This document shows, in pieces, positions 41,299-50,658 of a stretch of DNA of 64,000 nucleotides; within the stretch, counting starts at the first letter, position 1, and each line of letters begins with the position of its first letter. Origin of the DNA: Streptosporangiaceae bacterium NEAU-GS5 (GTDB lineage Bacteria > Actinomycetota > Actinomycetes > Streptosporangiales > Streptosporangiaceae); assembly GCA_017592665.1 (NCBI GenBank), contig JAGFNW010000003.1, positions 248,001 to 312,000 of the forward strand. Direction: 5' to 3'. The notes beneath the pieces were generated by a model. That model ran no database searches. It saw nothing but the letters and a program-made list of their open reading frames with translations, and was not told the origin of the DNA. The translations under genes and the position numbers were made by a program.

Positions 41299-42888
41299 TC
41301 AGCCGGTGTAGATCCAGATTCGGCCGCTGTTGTGCAGCTGGTAGAGGTGGCTGCCGCCGGCGACGATGTCGACGGTTGCCGAATTCCCGTCGAGTTCCTT
41401 CCACCCGGTGTGCGGGGTTCCGGTGTAGATCCAGATTCGGCCGTTGTTGTGGCGTTGGTAGAGCCGGTTGCCGTCGGCGGCGATCTGGACGGTGGCGGGA
41501 TTGTTGTCGAGTTCCTGCCATCCGGTCATCGGAGTTCCGGTGTAAATCCAGACCCTGCCATCGGCGTGGCGTTGGTAGAGGTGTCCGCCGGAGGCGACGA
41601 TGTCGACGGTGGCGGGGTTATTGTCGAGTTCCTGCCATCCGGTCATCGGAGTTCCGGTGTAAATCCAGACCCTGCCGTTGTTGTGGCGTTGGTAGAGCCG
41701 GTTGCCGTCGGCGACGATCTGAATGGTGGCGGGATTGTTGTCGAGTTCCTGCCATCCGGTCATCGGAGTTCCGGTGTAAATCCAGACCCTGCCGTTGCCG
41801 TGGCGTTGATAGAGGTGCCCGCCGGAGGCGACGATGTCGACGGTGGCAGGGTTATTGTCGAGTTCCTGCCATCCCGTGTGCGGGGTTCCGGTGTAAATCC
41901 AGACCCTGCCGTTGTTGTGGCGTTGGTAGAGCCGGTTGCCGTCGGCGACGATCTGGACGGTGGCGGGATTGTTGTCGAGTTCCTGCCATCCCGTGTGCGG
42001 GGTTCCGGTGTAGATCCAGACCCTGCCATCGGCGTGCCGTTGGTAGAGGTGTCCGCCGGAGGCGACGATGTCGACGGTGGCGGGATTGTTGTCCAGCTCC
42101 TGCCAGTCGGGGAAAGGGTTCACCGGCGGATAGAGGGAAGCCGCGAACTGCGCGTCCAGGGCGTCGATGTCGGTGCCGCCGTCGACGGCGACGCCGTCCT
42201 TCATGATGGAAGCGGGAAGCCAGTAGCACATGATGGATCGCGGATCGGTTTGTGCCGTGACGATGAGTGCGGACGAATCCAACGGCGTCAGGACCTGGGC
42301 GATGACCATTTCCTCGGACCACCCTTGGGTCTTGCCGAAGAAGTCGATGGCATTGGCGCGGTCGATTCTGTCGACGATCTCTCGTCGCCGGTGCTCATGA
42401 GGGAACCCCAGCGTGTGGCCGGTCTCGTGCCGGATCACGCGGGCGTACTCCGACTCGGGTGTGTTCATGGTGAAACTGTCGAGGTTCATCGTGGGCTGGT
42501 CGGCGGGAACGCCCGTCACGTCGGTGCCGAGGTAGGACCAGTAGCCGTCGTTGGCGGTCCGTGCGATTCGCACCTGCGGGCTCGACGTGGACTCGACGAA
42601 GCGGACGTTGCAGAATGCCCCCCACGCGTTCATGTGGGAGAGGATCCGGGCTCGCAGGTCCGCGGCCGGTCCGTCCAGGAACCCGACCGTGAGACGGACG
42701 CCGGCATTGCCCCAATATTTGCCCGTCAGGGCGGCAAGGTGCTCGGGGGGAATAACCGCATTCGGCGCGATTTGGTTGAGGGATTGGATGTCAGGGGCGT
42801 TCGCCGGGTTGATCGTGATCGCATCTCGCGCTGCGCTCATCAGCTGCTTGGTGGGCAGCATCTTGATGGAGCACGTAGGTCTTTCCAT
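41299..42888 (-). CDS. Astacin-like zinc metalloprotease with seven-repeat propeller
   Basis: A 529-residue protein. The protease domain fills residues 40-255, with zinc site HETGHTLGFPH at 154-164 followed by E, as in astacin-like metzincins, and a Met-turn SIMCY at 218-222. From residue 262 to the end are seven 39-residue repeats, WQELDNNPAT(V/I)(D/Q)I...LYQRH..GR(V/I)WIYTGTP, the last shortened to 34. They alternate between two types (VDIVASGGHLYQRH and VQIVADGNRLYQRH), and should form a tectonin-like beta-propeller that binds sugars or surfaces. No signal peptide is seen, so the route of export is unclear. GGAGGAAAGC precedes the ATG. It is divergent from the gene at 43293. Confidence 0.9.
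   Translation of the reverse strand: MERPTCSIKMLPTKQLMSAARDAITINPANAPDIQSLNQIAPNAVIPPEHLAALTGKYWGNAGVRLTVGFLDGPAADLRARILSHMNAWGAFCNVRFVESTSSPQVRIARTANDGYWSYLGTDVTGVPADQPTMNLDSFTMNTPESEYARVIRHETGHTLGFPHEHRRREIVDRIDRANAIDFFGKTQGWSEEMVIAQVLTPLDSSALIVTAQTDPRSIMCYWLPASIMKDGVAVDGGTDIDALDAQFAASLYPPVNPFPDWQELDNNPATVDIVASGGHLYQRHADGRVWIYTGTPHTGWQELDNNPATVQIVADGNRLYQRHNNGRVWIYTGTPHTGWQELDNNPATVDIVASGGHLYQRHGNGRVWIYTGTPMTGWQELDNNPATIQIVADGNRLYQRHNNGRVWIYTGTPMTGWQELDNNPATVDIVASGGHLYQRHADGRVWIYTGTPMTGWQELDNNPATVQIAADGNRLYQRHNNGRIWIYTGTPHTGWKELDGNSATVDIVAGGSHLYQLHNSGRIWIYTG
41302..42105 (-). repeat. Seven 117-bp coding repeats (propeller blades)
   Basis: The DNA of the C-terminal half of the metalloprotease gene is a tandem array of 117-base units with very few differences. 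Units 1, 3 and 5 resemble one another more than units 2, 4 and 6, so the array probably grew by doubling a two-blade block of 234 bases. The 3' terminal unit is the most diverged. Confidence 0.9.
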
Positions 42889-43292
42889 GCTTTCCTCCGA
42901 AGATCGAGGCCATTTCGTGCTGACGCGCAGCGAAATTACGCAGAGTTGGGCCGGGCCCCCAGCCCACGGTCCATTATGACCGCGCCTGTGGACCGAGAAA
43001 CCTCCGGTATGTACGACATTCGTTCAAGACCGTGGCTGATATTCCGCGGGTCCGCCGGTCCGGGCGAGTGCGGAAATTTAGCATGTCGATACCTCCTCAG
43101 AACACCTCCAAGAAATTCACGTGGAAATCAAGGCGGTGGCGTACGGATAGGCGATCAGCAAACTCACGCTGCTGCCAGGCGGATGCCACGCCTACCGGAC
43201 CGGTCGATGCCGGCTCATCACGAGGTGAGAGCCCTCTCGACCGTGGGCGCGATGGCGGGGATCATGACAACTCCATCTCTCCGGGAGGTCAC
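42889..43292. promoter_or_regulatory. 404-base divergent control region
   Basis: This lies between the starts of the metalloprotease (minus) and the gene at 43293 (plus) and must hold both promoters. The frame of the plus-strand gene stays open back to 43032, but that part is not protein-like. No clear promoter boxes could be assigned. Confidence 0.45.
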
Positions 43293-43970
43293 GTGACGAC
43301 GCACGACAACTCATTTACCGCTGATGGACCCAACGTGGTCGCCTTCGACAACGGCCCGAACTTCACCGTCGGTGTACGCGTCGTGGGTCAGGAGTTAGGC
43401 GTGCACGGCAGGTGCATAGGACCCGCCCCCGAGGAAGGCGCGGACCCCTTCACTCAGCCGATACGCGCGGGCGTCTGGGGCGAGGGCTTCAACAACCCCG
43501 GCGTACTCGGAACTGGACCGATCGGCGTGGAAGGGATCGGCGACTCGGGAGGAATCGGCGTCCATGCCGAGGGATACACGGGCCTGGAGGCGCGCGGAAC
43601 AGACGGCCCGGGAGGCAGGTTCAGGGCGGACCCGGATCGCCATTCCCATCGGCCAAGAGCTCAGGTGGAGATCGTCCCCACCCGGGTGCCGGGAGGCGGC
43701 GTGTACAGCTACACCGCCTCCCCGCAGGAGTGGGGCGGCCTGCGGGTCAGGCGCAACATCGTGTCCGACCTGCCGTTCGAGGGCCAGGTCGGCGAACTGC
43801 TTCTCATCACGCTGGAGGACGCCGACCTCCCCGAGCCGTTGACCGGTCCGGGAGCCACCTCGCTGTGGCTGTGCGTCCAGCCACACAGGCTGCAGCCGGA
43901 CGGCTCGTACGCTGCGGCGAAGTGGCGCCAAGTCCTGCTCGGCTCCGTCATGCAGGGCGACCCGATCTAG
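43293..43970 (+). CDS. Gly-rich protein with collagen-like/tail-fibre-like segment
   Basis: A 225-residue protein of unknown function. Residues 25-105 are glycine-rich with a regular pattern (GVWGEGFNNPGVLGTGPIGV, EGIGDSGGIGVHAEGYTGLE) reminiscent of short fibrous repeats seen in surface or phage tail proteins; the C-terminal 110 residues look globular. There is no signal peptide. The GTG at 43293 has GGGAGG five bases upstream. It is divergent from the metalloprotease gene. Confidence 0.7.
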   Translation: MTTHDNSFTADGPNVVAFDNGPNFTVGVRVVGQELGVHGRCIGPAPEEGADPFTQPIRAGVWGEGFNNPGVLGTGPIGVEGIGDSGGIGVHAEGYTGLEARGTDGPGGRFRADPDRHSHRPRAQVEIVPTRVPGGGVYSYTASPQEWGGLRVRRNIVSDLPFEGQVGELLLITLEDADLPEPLTGPGATSLWLCVQPHRLQPDGSYAAAKWRQVLLGSVMQGDPI

Positions 43971-44213
43971 ATGGTGTCAGGGCCAGGCGAGGAGAGGTCT
44001 CGGGTCTGGGCGGCTATGTCCAGGTAGCGCGAGTCCACGGCCACGGCCAATCTGCCGGGGAGCCCGGGTGCCGGGTTACGATGGCGCTGGCGATCCGGGG
44101 CGCGCGCGGTCCGCGCGAAGGGCGGAGCCCACCCGGCACTTTCGATTGGCCATCGCGGATTCTCCTTTCGGCCTGTGCTTGCGGACCTCAGGCGCGTTCG
44201 GGAGGAGTCCGTC

Positions 44214-45809
44214 ATGAAGGTCATGCTCTCCGCCGGCCTGCCGGCCAACCCGTCTCTGAAGCAGCTGCGCAAGCAGGCGAAGGAGTTCCGGGACGGCGTT
44301 CGCACCGGTCACGCCAAGTTCGTCGACGTCGTCCGCCAGTTGCATCCGCGGCCGGCCGATGCGGCCACGGCCGACTGGGCCGCGTTCTCGCTGGCCGACG
44401 CGCAACTGGTGGTCGCCCGCTGGTACGGCTTCGCCGGCTGGCACCGGCTGCGCGAGCACCTGGACATGGTCGCCCGCTACAGCCGGTCCACTCGCACGCC
44501 GGCGGGCCAGGACGACCTGGCCGCCGAGTTCCTGCGGCTGGCCTGTCTTACCCACCGGCTCGGGTGGGGCGCCGATGCGGGCGCAGACGACCTGCGTCGC
44601 CCCGCCCGTGCCCGGGAACTGCTGGCCGCGCACCCGGAGTTGGCCACCGCCGACATCTACACGGCCGCCGTCGTCGGCGACGTGGCGACTGCCCGATCCC
44701 TGCTGCGCGCGGATGCGTCGCTGGCGGACGCCGAAGGCGGCCCGTACGGCTGGCCGCCTCTGCTCTACCTGACATCGTCCCGGGTCAACAGTCCTGAGCA
44801 TTCTCCTGTGGAGGTGGCCCGACTCCTGCTGGCGTACGGCGCGGACCCCAACGCCGGCTACCTGCCTGATGGCGAGCCGCCGCCGGTGACCGCGCTGAGC
44901 GGCGTGTTCCGCGGCTACCGCGACCCGGTCAACCAGCCCGCGCACCAGCACAGCCTCCCGCTGGCCCGGCTGCTCCTGGAGGCCGGCGCCGACCCCAACG
45001 ACCCGCGCGCCGTCGACGGCACGTCCGCCTACCCGCAAGACGACACGAGCCTGGTGCTGCTGCTCGACCATGGCCTGGGCCAAGGCTCCGGCGGCCCGTG
45101 GCGGGCACGGCTCGGCCGACGCCAGCCCGCACCGGTGCGGCTGGTGCAGGACGAGCTGCGTAACGCCGCCGAGTTGAACCTGACCGAACGTGTCCGCCTG
45201 CTGCTGGGTCACTGTGCGGATCTCGGCATCGACGTCGACACCACCGAGGGAGTCGTCTCCAGCGAACACCGTCCGACCGCCCACGACGTGGCCGCGATGA
45301 ACGGCAACACCGAAATCGCCGACCTGCTCGCCAGGGCCGGCGCCCGGACACGACCGCTGGAACCCACCGACGAACTCGTCGCCGCCTGCCTTCGTCCTGA
45401 TCGCCCCACTGCGGAACGGCTGCTGGCCGCCGATCCCGGCCTCGCCGCCCGGGCCCTCGCCTCGCGACCGGACAGCGGAATGTGGTCGAACCCGCTCCAC
45501 CACGCCGCCTACCTCAACCGTCCCGAGGCCGTACGCCTGCTCATCGCGGTCGGTTTCCCCGTGAACGGCAGCCGCGAGTCGCCGCTGCATGTCGCCGCAC
45601 TGTGTGGCCATCTCGACATCGTGAAACTGCTCATCGAACTGGGCGCCGACCCCACCGTCGAAGCCATCGACCCGGACACCCCTGGCCAATTCGGTCCACC
45701 CAACCCGACCCCGCTGGGCTGGGCCGAATACAACGACCAACAGGCGGTTGTCGCCTATCTCACGTCACTGGCCGCCGTCCCGCGTGGTGACAGAGAAGGC
45801 GGCGTATGA
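44214..45809 (+). CDS. Ankyrin-repeat protein
   Basis: A 531-residue soluble protein. The first 90 residues (LKQLRKQAKEFRDGVRTGHA) resemble the N-terminus of a group of actinobacterial ankyrin proteins; ankyrin units follow from about residue 140, for example EVARLLLAYGADPNAGY, LARLLLEAGADPNDPR, EIADLLARAGARTR, and near the end SPLHVAALCGHLDIVKLLIE. Ankyrins mediate protein binding; the partner is unknown. GGAGGAG lies seven bases before the ATG. Its stop overlaps the start of the IclR-like gene (ATGA at 45806), so the two are linked. Confidence 0.9.
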   Translation: MKVMLSAGLPANPSLKQLRKQAKEFRDGVRTGHAKFVDVVRQLHPRPADAATADWAAFSLADAQLVVARWYGFAGWHRLREHLDMVARYSRSTRTPAGQDDLAAEFLRLACLTHRLGWGADAGADDLRRPARARELLAAHPELATADIYTAAVVGDVATARSLLRADASLADAEGGPYGWPPLLYLTSSRVNSPEHSPVEVARLLLAYGADPNAGYLPDGEPPPVTALSGVFRGYRDPVNQPAHQHSLPLARLLLEAGADPNDPRAVDGTSAYPQDDTSLVLLLDHGLGQGSGGPWRARLGRRQPAPVRLVQDELRNAAELNLTERVRLLLGHCADLGIDVDTTEGVVSSEHRPTAHDVAAMNGNTEIADLLARAGARTRPLEPTDELVAACLRPDRPTAERLLAADPGLAARALASRPDSGMWSNPLHHAAYLNRPEAVRLLIAVGFPVNGSRESPLHVAALCGHLDIVKLLIELGADPTVEAIDPDTPGQFGPPNPTPLGWAEYNDQQAVVAYLTSLAAVPRGDREGGV

Positions 45810-46447
45810 TCGCGCCGATGAGCAGGAGCGTCCTGGAGACCGGTGTCCGGGTTCTGCGCGCCGTGCCGGCGCACGGCGGGAGCGGCCAGATCGCGGCGAT
45901 CGCGCGGGCGCTGGACATCCCTTACCCGACGGTGCACCGGACCCTGGTCCGCCTGCACCGGCTCGGCCTCGTCGCGAAAACCGACGCCGGCTACGTCCTG
46001 GGCTACGGGATCGCCGAACTGGCCGACCGGATGGAGCCGTACGAAGGTCTGCGCGCCGCCGCCGCGCCCGTGATGACCTCGATCCGCGACCGTACGGGCC
46101 GGACCATCTCGCTGGTCGTCCACCTTGACGGCGCCGCGTTCGTCCTCGACTCGGTGCCGGGGGCTGACTGGGCCGCCGTGCCGCGCCACACGGTGTGCCC
46201 GTCCGCGCTCAGCCAGGAGCTGTTCGCCTCCGGCGACGTCTCGTTCGCAGGCGACGTTCCAGCGAGCGGGCCCCACAGCAGCGTTTACACGGTGCGGATC
46301 CCACTGCCGGACGGCGCCCGCGCCGCCCTGCACATCAATTCTCGCCCGGAGCAGCCGGCGAGCCGGTTCGCGGCTCTGCTTGACGAGGGGGCACGGCGGA
46401 TCGGCCTCGCCGTACGCCGGCAGGCTCCGGGGCGTGCCGCGCGCTGA
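45806..46447 (+). CDS. IclR-family transcriptional regulator, short
   Basis: A 213-residue regulator. The N-terminal winged helix reads GSGQIAAIARALDIPYPTVHRTL with LVRLHRLGLVAKTDAGYVLG, followed by an IclR-type effector domain that is 30-40 residues shorter than usual (about 250) and loosely conserved. It could control the quinone reductase gene 94 bases downstream. The ATG overlaps the ankyrin gene stop. Confidence 0.85.
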   Translation: MIAPMSRSVLETGVRVLRAVPAHGGSGQIAAIARALDIPYPTVHRTLVRLHRLGLVAKTDAGYVLGYGIAELADRMEPYEGLRAAAAPVMTSIRDRTGRTISLVVHLDGAAFVLDSVPGADWAAVPRHTVCPSALSQELFASGDVSFAGDVPASGPHSSVYTVRIPLPDGARAALHINSRPEQPASRFAALLDEGARRIGLAVRRQAPGRAAR

Positions 46448-46541
46448 CCCGTTCTCACTCAGTGACCAATCGATGGAGGTCGTGGCCGCCGCTGAGGCAG
46501 CCTCGGTGGGTCATTGTCGATGCGGGTCAGGAGAGTGCCGG

Positions 46542-47495
46542 ATGCGCGCAGCGGTTGTCCGGGGGCCGGGTCAGGTCCCCGTCCTCGCCGAGTTCGACGA
46601 GCCGCCGCCGCGCGACGGTTTCGAGCTGGTCACCGTCACGGCGTCCGCCGTCTCGAACGCGACGCGGGCCCGGGCCGCAGGATCGCATTTCTCGTCGCCC
46701 GCCGACTTCCCGTTCGTGCCGGGCATCGACGGCGTCGGCACAACATCGGACGGGCGCCGCGTCGCCCTCTTTCTCCCGGCGGCGCCATGGGGCGGGCTGG
46801 CCGAGCGGACGATCGTGCCGGCGGCGCTGTGCGTTCCGGTGCCCGACGGGCTCGACGACGTCACGGCGGCCGCGCTGATCAACCCCGGCGTGTCGCCGGT
46901 GACATCGCTGCGGGTACGAGCCGCGCTCCGCGCGGGGGAGACCGTGCTGATCAACGGCGCCACCGGCATCACCGGCCTGGTCGCGGTGCAGGTCGCCCGG
47001 CGGCTCGGCGCCGGGCGGGTCATCGCCACCGGCCGTGACCGGGACGCGCTGCACCGGGCCCGGTCGTTCGGCGCGGATGTGACCATCGCGCTGTCCGACG
47101 ACGACACGACGGTCGACGAGGCACTCGCCGAGGCGTTCCGAAATGGCGTCGACGTCGTCCTCGACTACCTGTCCGGTTCAGCCGGCGAGAGGATCCTCGC
47201 CGCGGCCGGCGCCGGCCCGAACCGGGGCGGTGAGCTCCGGTTCGTCATGTCGGGCGGCGTGACGGGCGACCGGATCGCGGTGCCGAACGCGGTGGTCGGC
47301 CGGGCACCGGTTTCGGTCCTGGGCAGCGGCATCGGCAGCGTCTCCATGCCGCAGATTCGGGAGTCGGTGGCCGAGGTGCTGCGGCTGGCCGCGGCCGAGC
47401 CGATCGTGGTCGCGATCGTGGAGTCGCGCCTGGCGCAGGTCGAGACGGCGTGGACCGCTGACCATGGGCGGGCTCGCCTGGTCTTCCGCGTGTGA
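46542..47495 (+). CDS. Quinone oxidoreductase-like MDR protein
   Basis: A 317-residue medium-chain reductase without the zinc ligands. The N-terminal substrate domain has DFPFVPGIDGVGTT; the nucleotide-binding domain has VLINGATGITGLVAVQVARRLG. NADPH-dependent reduction of quinones or alkenals is likely by family. The ATG at 46542 has GGAG nine bases before it. It follows the IclR-like regulator on the same strand. Confidence 0.9.
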   Translation: MRAAVVRGPGQVPVLAEFDEPPPRDGFELVTVTASAVSNATRARAAGSHFSSPADFPFVPGIDGVGTTSDGRRVALFLPAAPWGGLAERTIVPAALCVPVPDGLDDVTAAALINPGVSPVTSLRVRAALRAGETVLINGATGITGLVAVQVARRLGAGRVIATGRDRDALHRARSFGADVTIALSDDDTTVDEALAEAFRNGVDVVLDYLSGSAGERILAAAGAGPNRGGELRFVMSGGVTGDRIAVPNAVVGRAPVSVLGSGIGSVSMPQIRESVAEVLRLAAAEPIVVAIVESRLAQVETAWTADHGRARLVFRV

Positions 47496-47567
47496 GGCGC
47501 AGCCCTGCCTCCTCGGCGAGAATCCGCAGGCAGCGGGGCTGCTGAGCCGACCTGCCAGCTCTGGTCG

Positions 47568-48665
47568 TCAGACCAGGCGCAGCGTCGGCGGAGCCGGCGG
47601 GCTGGTTTGGGCTCCTCCGGTAAGAATCGTCGTGGCGAGGCCGAAGACGTGCTTGTTGAACTCCTCGGAGAACAGGTGCAGGTCGCGGGCGATCTGTGCC
47701 GGGGTCGTGTGCTCGCCCCGCAGGGCCGCGAAGACCTTGGCGAGGAGCTGGGAGGTCTCCCGGGATATGCCGCCCGGCTCGTCACGCCGAAATCCCATCC
47801 TCGACAGGTTGGTGGCCAGAGAGCGGTATCCCCATTCGGTGACCAGGTCGAGTTCGTGCAGGCGGTGCGTCAGCGCCAGCGCCGACACCTTCCAGATCGA
47901 CCGGGCCGCCAGCACCTGGTCGACGGTCGCGTTGTTCAGTCGTTTCGCGACCACGGCCTTGCCCGGCATCAGGAAGGCCGCCGCGAAGCGGTGGGCCGTA
48001 AGCTCGGCCTCCTTGCCGTGCGGGATCTCGTGCTCAGGATGAACGACGAGATGGCCGAGCTCGTGTGCGGCGTCGAAGCGTCCGCGTTCGCCGGACTTCC
48101 TGGTGTTGAGAATGACGTACGGGGTGCCCTTCCAGTAAAAGGAGAAGGCGTCCACGTCCTGGCAATCCTCGGCCAGCGTGAAGACGCGCACGCCGCGGGA
48201 TTCGAGCAGATGCACCATGTTGCTGATCGGCGCGATCCCCAGATCCCAGTGGTGACGCACTTTCTCCGCGGCCCACTCCGGATCACGCCCGGGAAATGTC
48301 GGGATGTCGGCGGCCGGCAGCCGGAAGCGTTCCTCGATCCACTCATTGATCATGATGGCGTGCCGCGCGGCCGCCAGCGCCCGCTCGCGCTGCCCGGCGG
48401 TGAGCTTGCTCGGAGCGCGGAAGCTCACCGCCGCCAGGGGAATCTCCTCGATTTCGGCGGCCGTCAGATAGGTGGGAGGCACGCCCAGCGCCCGCGCCAA
48501 GGCGTCGAGGGCGACCGCCGTCAGGTTTCCACCCCGGCCCTTTTCGTAGCCGGAAAGGGTGCGGGTGCTGATGCCACTGGCCCGTTCGAGGTCGAGGAGC
48601 GTCATTCCGCGCCGCTTTCGCGCCAGCTTCAAGCGGGAGGGGGTGAATGAGTATCTCTCGGTCAT
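47568..48665 (-). CDS. XRE-type regulator fused to ImmA/IrrE metallopeptidase
   Basis: A 365-residue protein. Residues 8-65 are an XRE helix-turn-helix (LKLARKRRGMTLLDLERASG, ISTRTLSGYEKG); residues 150-240 form an ImmA/IrrE peptidase with zinc site HELGHLVVH and an upstream GERGRFDAA. This architecture is found in stress switches and mobile-element immunity, where the peptidase cleaves a repressor. The start follows the upstream partner gene by 16 bases on the same strand, so they form a two-gene operon. Confidence 0.93.
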   Translation of the reverse strand: MTERYSFTPSRLKLARKRRGMTLLDLERASGISTRTLSGYEKGRGGNLTAVALDALARALGVPPTYLTAAEIEEIPLAAVSFRAPSKLTAGQRERALAAARHAIMINEWIEERFRLPAADIPTFPGRDPEWAAEKVRHHWDLGIAPISNMVHLLESRGVRVFTLAEDCQDVDAFSFYWKGTPYVILNTRKSGERGRFDAAHELGHLVVHPEHEIPHGKEAELTAHRFAAAFLMPGKAVVAKRLNNATVDQVLAARSIWKVSALALTHRLHELDLVTEWGYRSLATNLSRMGFRRDEPGGISRETSQLLAKVFAALRGEHTTPAQIARDLHLFSEEFNKHVFGLATTILTGGAQTSPPAPPTLRLV

Positions 48666-48681
48666 GGTCCGGAAGCGGGCG

Positions 48682-49326
48682 TCAGCGGCGCTCTACCGCG
48701 ACATGCACGGCGCGGCCGGCCTCGACCGACCGCTCGTCGCCGATGGGAGTGCCGTCGATCTCATATGCGGGGATCAAAATGCGCTCGTGCCACGAGTCGA
48801 CGTGACCGTTCGGCGCGATGGACCTCGGCAGCGAGAGCTCCAGGAAGACGCCCTCAGAAGTGACGTGATAGAGCAGGATCCAGGTCTGCCACCGTTCGGA
48901 GATGTCGGGCGGGAGCCTGACGCCGAAATCTTCGAGGTCGAAAAGGGCGAGCTGCTCGTTCTCCTCGACCGCCCGTTGATAGGTCATGCCTTTGGCGTAC
49001 TTGGTCGAGGGGTGACCGCCTATCGCCTGGCCGGTGAGCGCGTCACCGGTTGTGGCCACGATGGCGATCCTGCCGGAGGGATGGATGGTCAGCGGCAGGC
49101 CGTGGTGATCACGGTGGCCCCAGCCGTCGCGGGATTTGCGAATGCGGAGAATCTCGTTCGTGCGGCCCCAGCGCGCCATGCCCCGCATGGCCGCGGGCGC
49201 GGCCTCGGTCCATGTCCGTGCTTCGCCGTCACCGCCTTTGGCGGCCGCGTGGAAATCCTCGACCGAAAGCCCCATGCCCGCGAGCCGGTCGACGGCGTCG
49301 CGTTCCCGATAGATCACCGCGCGCAT
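48682..49326 (-). CDS. Unknown protein encoded upstream of the XRE-ImmA peptidase
   Basis: A 214-residue soluble protein with no recognised family. The sequence is charged, with Trp-rich stretches (GWGHRDHHGLPLTIHPSG, SERWQTWILLYHVTSEGVFL) and looks like a mixed alpha/beta fold. ATG at 49326 was chosen for GGGAGG eight bases upstream; an ATG at 49365 is also in frame but lacks a ribosome site. Because it is the first gene of the operon with an XRE-ImmA protein it could be the effector or the cleavage target of that peptidase; this is inference only. Confidence 0.72.
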   Translation of the reverse strand: MRAVIYRERDAVDRLAGMGLSVEDFHAAAKGGDGEARTWTEAAPAAMRGMARWGRTNEILRIRKSRDGWGHRDHHGLPLTIHPSGRIAIVATTGDALTGQAIGGHPSTKYAKGMTYQRAVEENEQLALFDLEDFGVRLPPDISERWQTWILLYHVTSEGVFLELSLPRSIAPNGHVDSWHERILIPAYEIDGTPIGDERSVEAGRAVHVAVERR

Positions 49327-49527
49327 GAGGCCATCCTCCCACCGCTTCCGGAAATCCTCCCTCATTTGAGGAAGGAAAACACGAAGATCATAGCCTTGCC
49401 GTGAATGTTTCACGACGCTGTAGCCCAAAGACGGGCCAGATTTCCCGGAGCTTGCCGGTGGCCGATATCTGCCACCACTGTTTGACGGATCGGTCCCATC
49501 AGTCCAAAGAAATGCGGTGATGAGATC

Positions 49528-50652
49528 ATGTCGAGTCCGTCTGTGACCCGTCGTATCGCCTTGGCCTTGGGGCTCGCGGCGGCGGTGATTCTGGCCGGTG
49601 GGACACCGGCCTCCGCGAGCCAGGGCGTCTGGCGCAGGCTCCCGGTCTCCGGGCAGCCGCCCACCGAGCGGTCGGCGCCGGTCGCCGCCGCGCTCGGCTC
49701 GTCGATCTACCTGTTCGGCGGGGTCAGGGACGACTTCGCCACGGGCCAGAACACCTTCCTCAACGACCTTCGGCGGTTCGACACGCGCACGGGCGTCTGG
49801 CGGCTGCTGTCGCCGCATGGCGGGCCGCCTCCGGCGCGGGCCTTCGGCGTGGCCGCGGCGCAGGCGTCCACGGGCCGCGTCTTCGTCTTCGGTGGCGGCA
49901 CCTTCGACAATTTCAGCCTGTCGCCGCTCAACGACCTGTGGGCCTACTCGGCCGCCGCGAACACCTGGACCGAGCTACACCCGAGGACAAGCGCTCCGGC
50001 CGCGCGCAGCGGCCCCGTGATGTGGATCTCCGGCGACCGCCTCTACCTGTTCGGCGGCATCACCGCCGCCTTCGCCACGCTCAACGACCTCTGGGCGTAC
50101 GACCTGCGGGCCAACACCTGGACCGAGCTGATCCCGGACGGGGCGCCCGGCTCGCCTCCGGCCCGCCACGTCGCGCAGGCCGGCGGGGCCGAGGTGGGCG
50201 GCGTGTTCACCATCTACGGCGGCGAGACCATCGACGCGACCGGCAACTTCGTCCAGCTGAACGACACCTGGCAGCTACGCGTCGCCACCCGCACCTGGAC
50301 CAGGGTCACCTTCCCCTCGGGCGGCGACATCGCCCCGCCGCGCAACTACGGCGCCGCCGCGACGATCGGCCAGAACCTTTACCTGCACGGCGGCGACCTT
50401 CCCGGCGGATCGGCGGGCTGCGGGGCCCCATTCCCCCAGAATCCGAACAATGAGCTGTGGCGCTTCGACGTCAGGGCGAAGAAATGGGCGCGGCTCCAGC
50501 CCGCCGGCGATCCCGTCGCCCGTCTCAAGCGCCATGTCGCGGTCGCGGCCGACGGCCGGATGTACGTCGTCTCCGGCTGGGACTTCCAGTGCGCCGACGG
50601 CGTAGGCCCAGGTCAGGTCTGGAACCTCAACACCTACGCCTTCACCCCGTAG
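49528..50652 (+). CDS. Secreted Kelch-repeat beta-propeller protein
   Basis: A 374-residue exported protein. A signal peptide ends ASASQG near residue 31. Six Kelch-type blades follow, seen by the GG pairs in IYLFGGV, VFVFGGG, LYLFGGI, FTIYGGE and LYLHGGD and a final YVVSGW, each followed by a W-containing strand (TGVWRLL, NTWTELH, NTWTELI, RTWTRV, KKWARLQ). It probably binds a ligand at the surface or acts as a galactose-oxidase-like scaffold without the copper site. The start is divergent from the XRE-ImmA operon, with about 200 bases between. Confidence 0.9.
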   Translation: MSSPSVTRRIALALGLAAAVILAGGTPASASQGVWRRLPVSGQPPTERSAPVAAALGSSIYLFGGVRDDFATGQNTFLNDLRRFDTRTGVWRLLSPHGGPPPARAFGVAAAQASTGRVFVFGGGTFDNFSLSPLNDLWAYSAAANTWTELHPRTSAPAARSGPVMWISGDRLYLFGGITAAFATLNDLWAYDLRANTWTELIPDGAPGSPPARHVAQAGGAEVGGVFTIYGGETIDATGNFVQLNDTWQLRVATRTWTRVTFPSGGDIAPPRNYGAAATIGQNLYLHGGDLPGGSAGCGAPFPQNPNNELWRFDVRAKKWARLQPAGDPVARLKRHVAVAADGRMYVVSGWDFQCADGVGPGQVWNLNTYAFTP

Positions 50653-50658
50653 CAAGGC

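Noticed and set aside
44076-45740. 554-residue minus-strand frame opposite the ankyrin gene
   Set aside because: Shadow of the ankyrin repeats; the plus-strand product has clear repeat motifs and a strong ribosome site.
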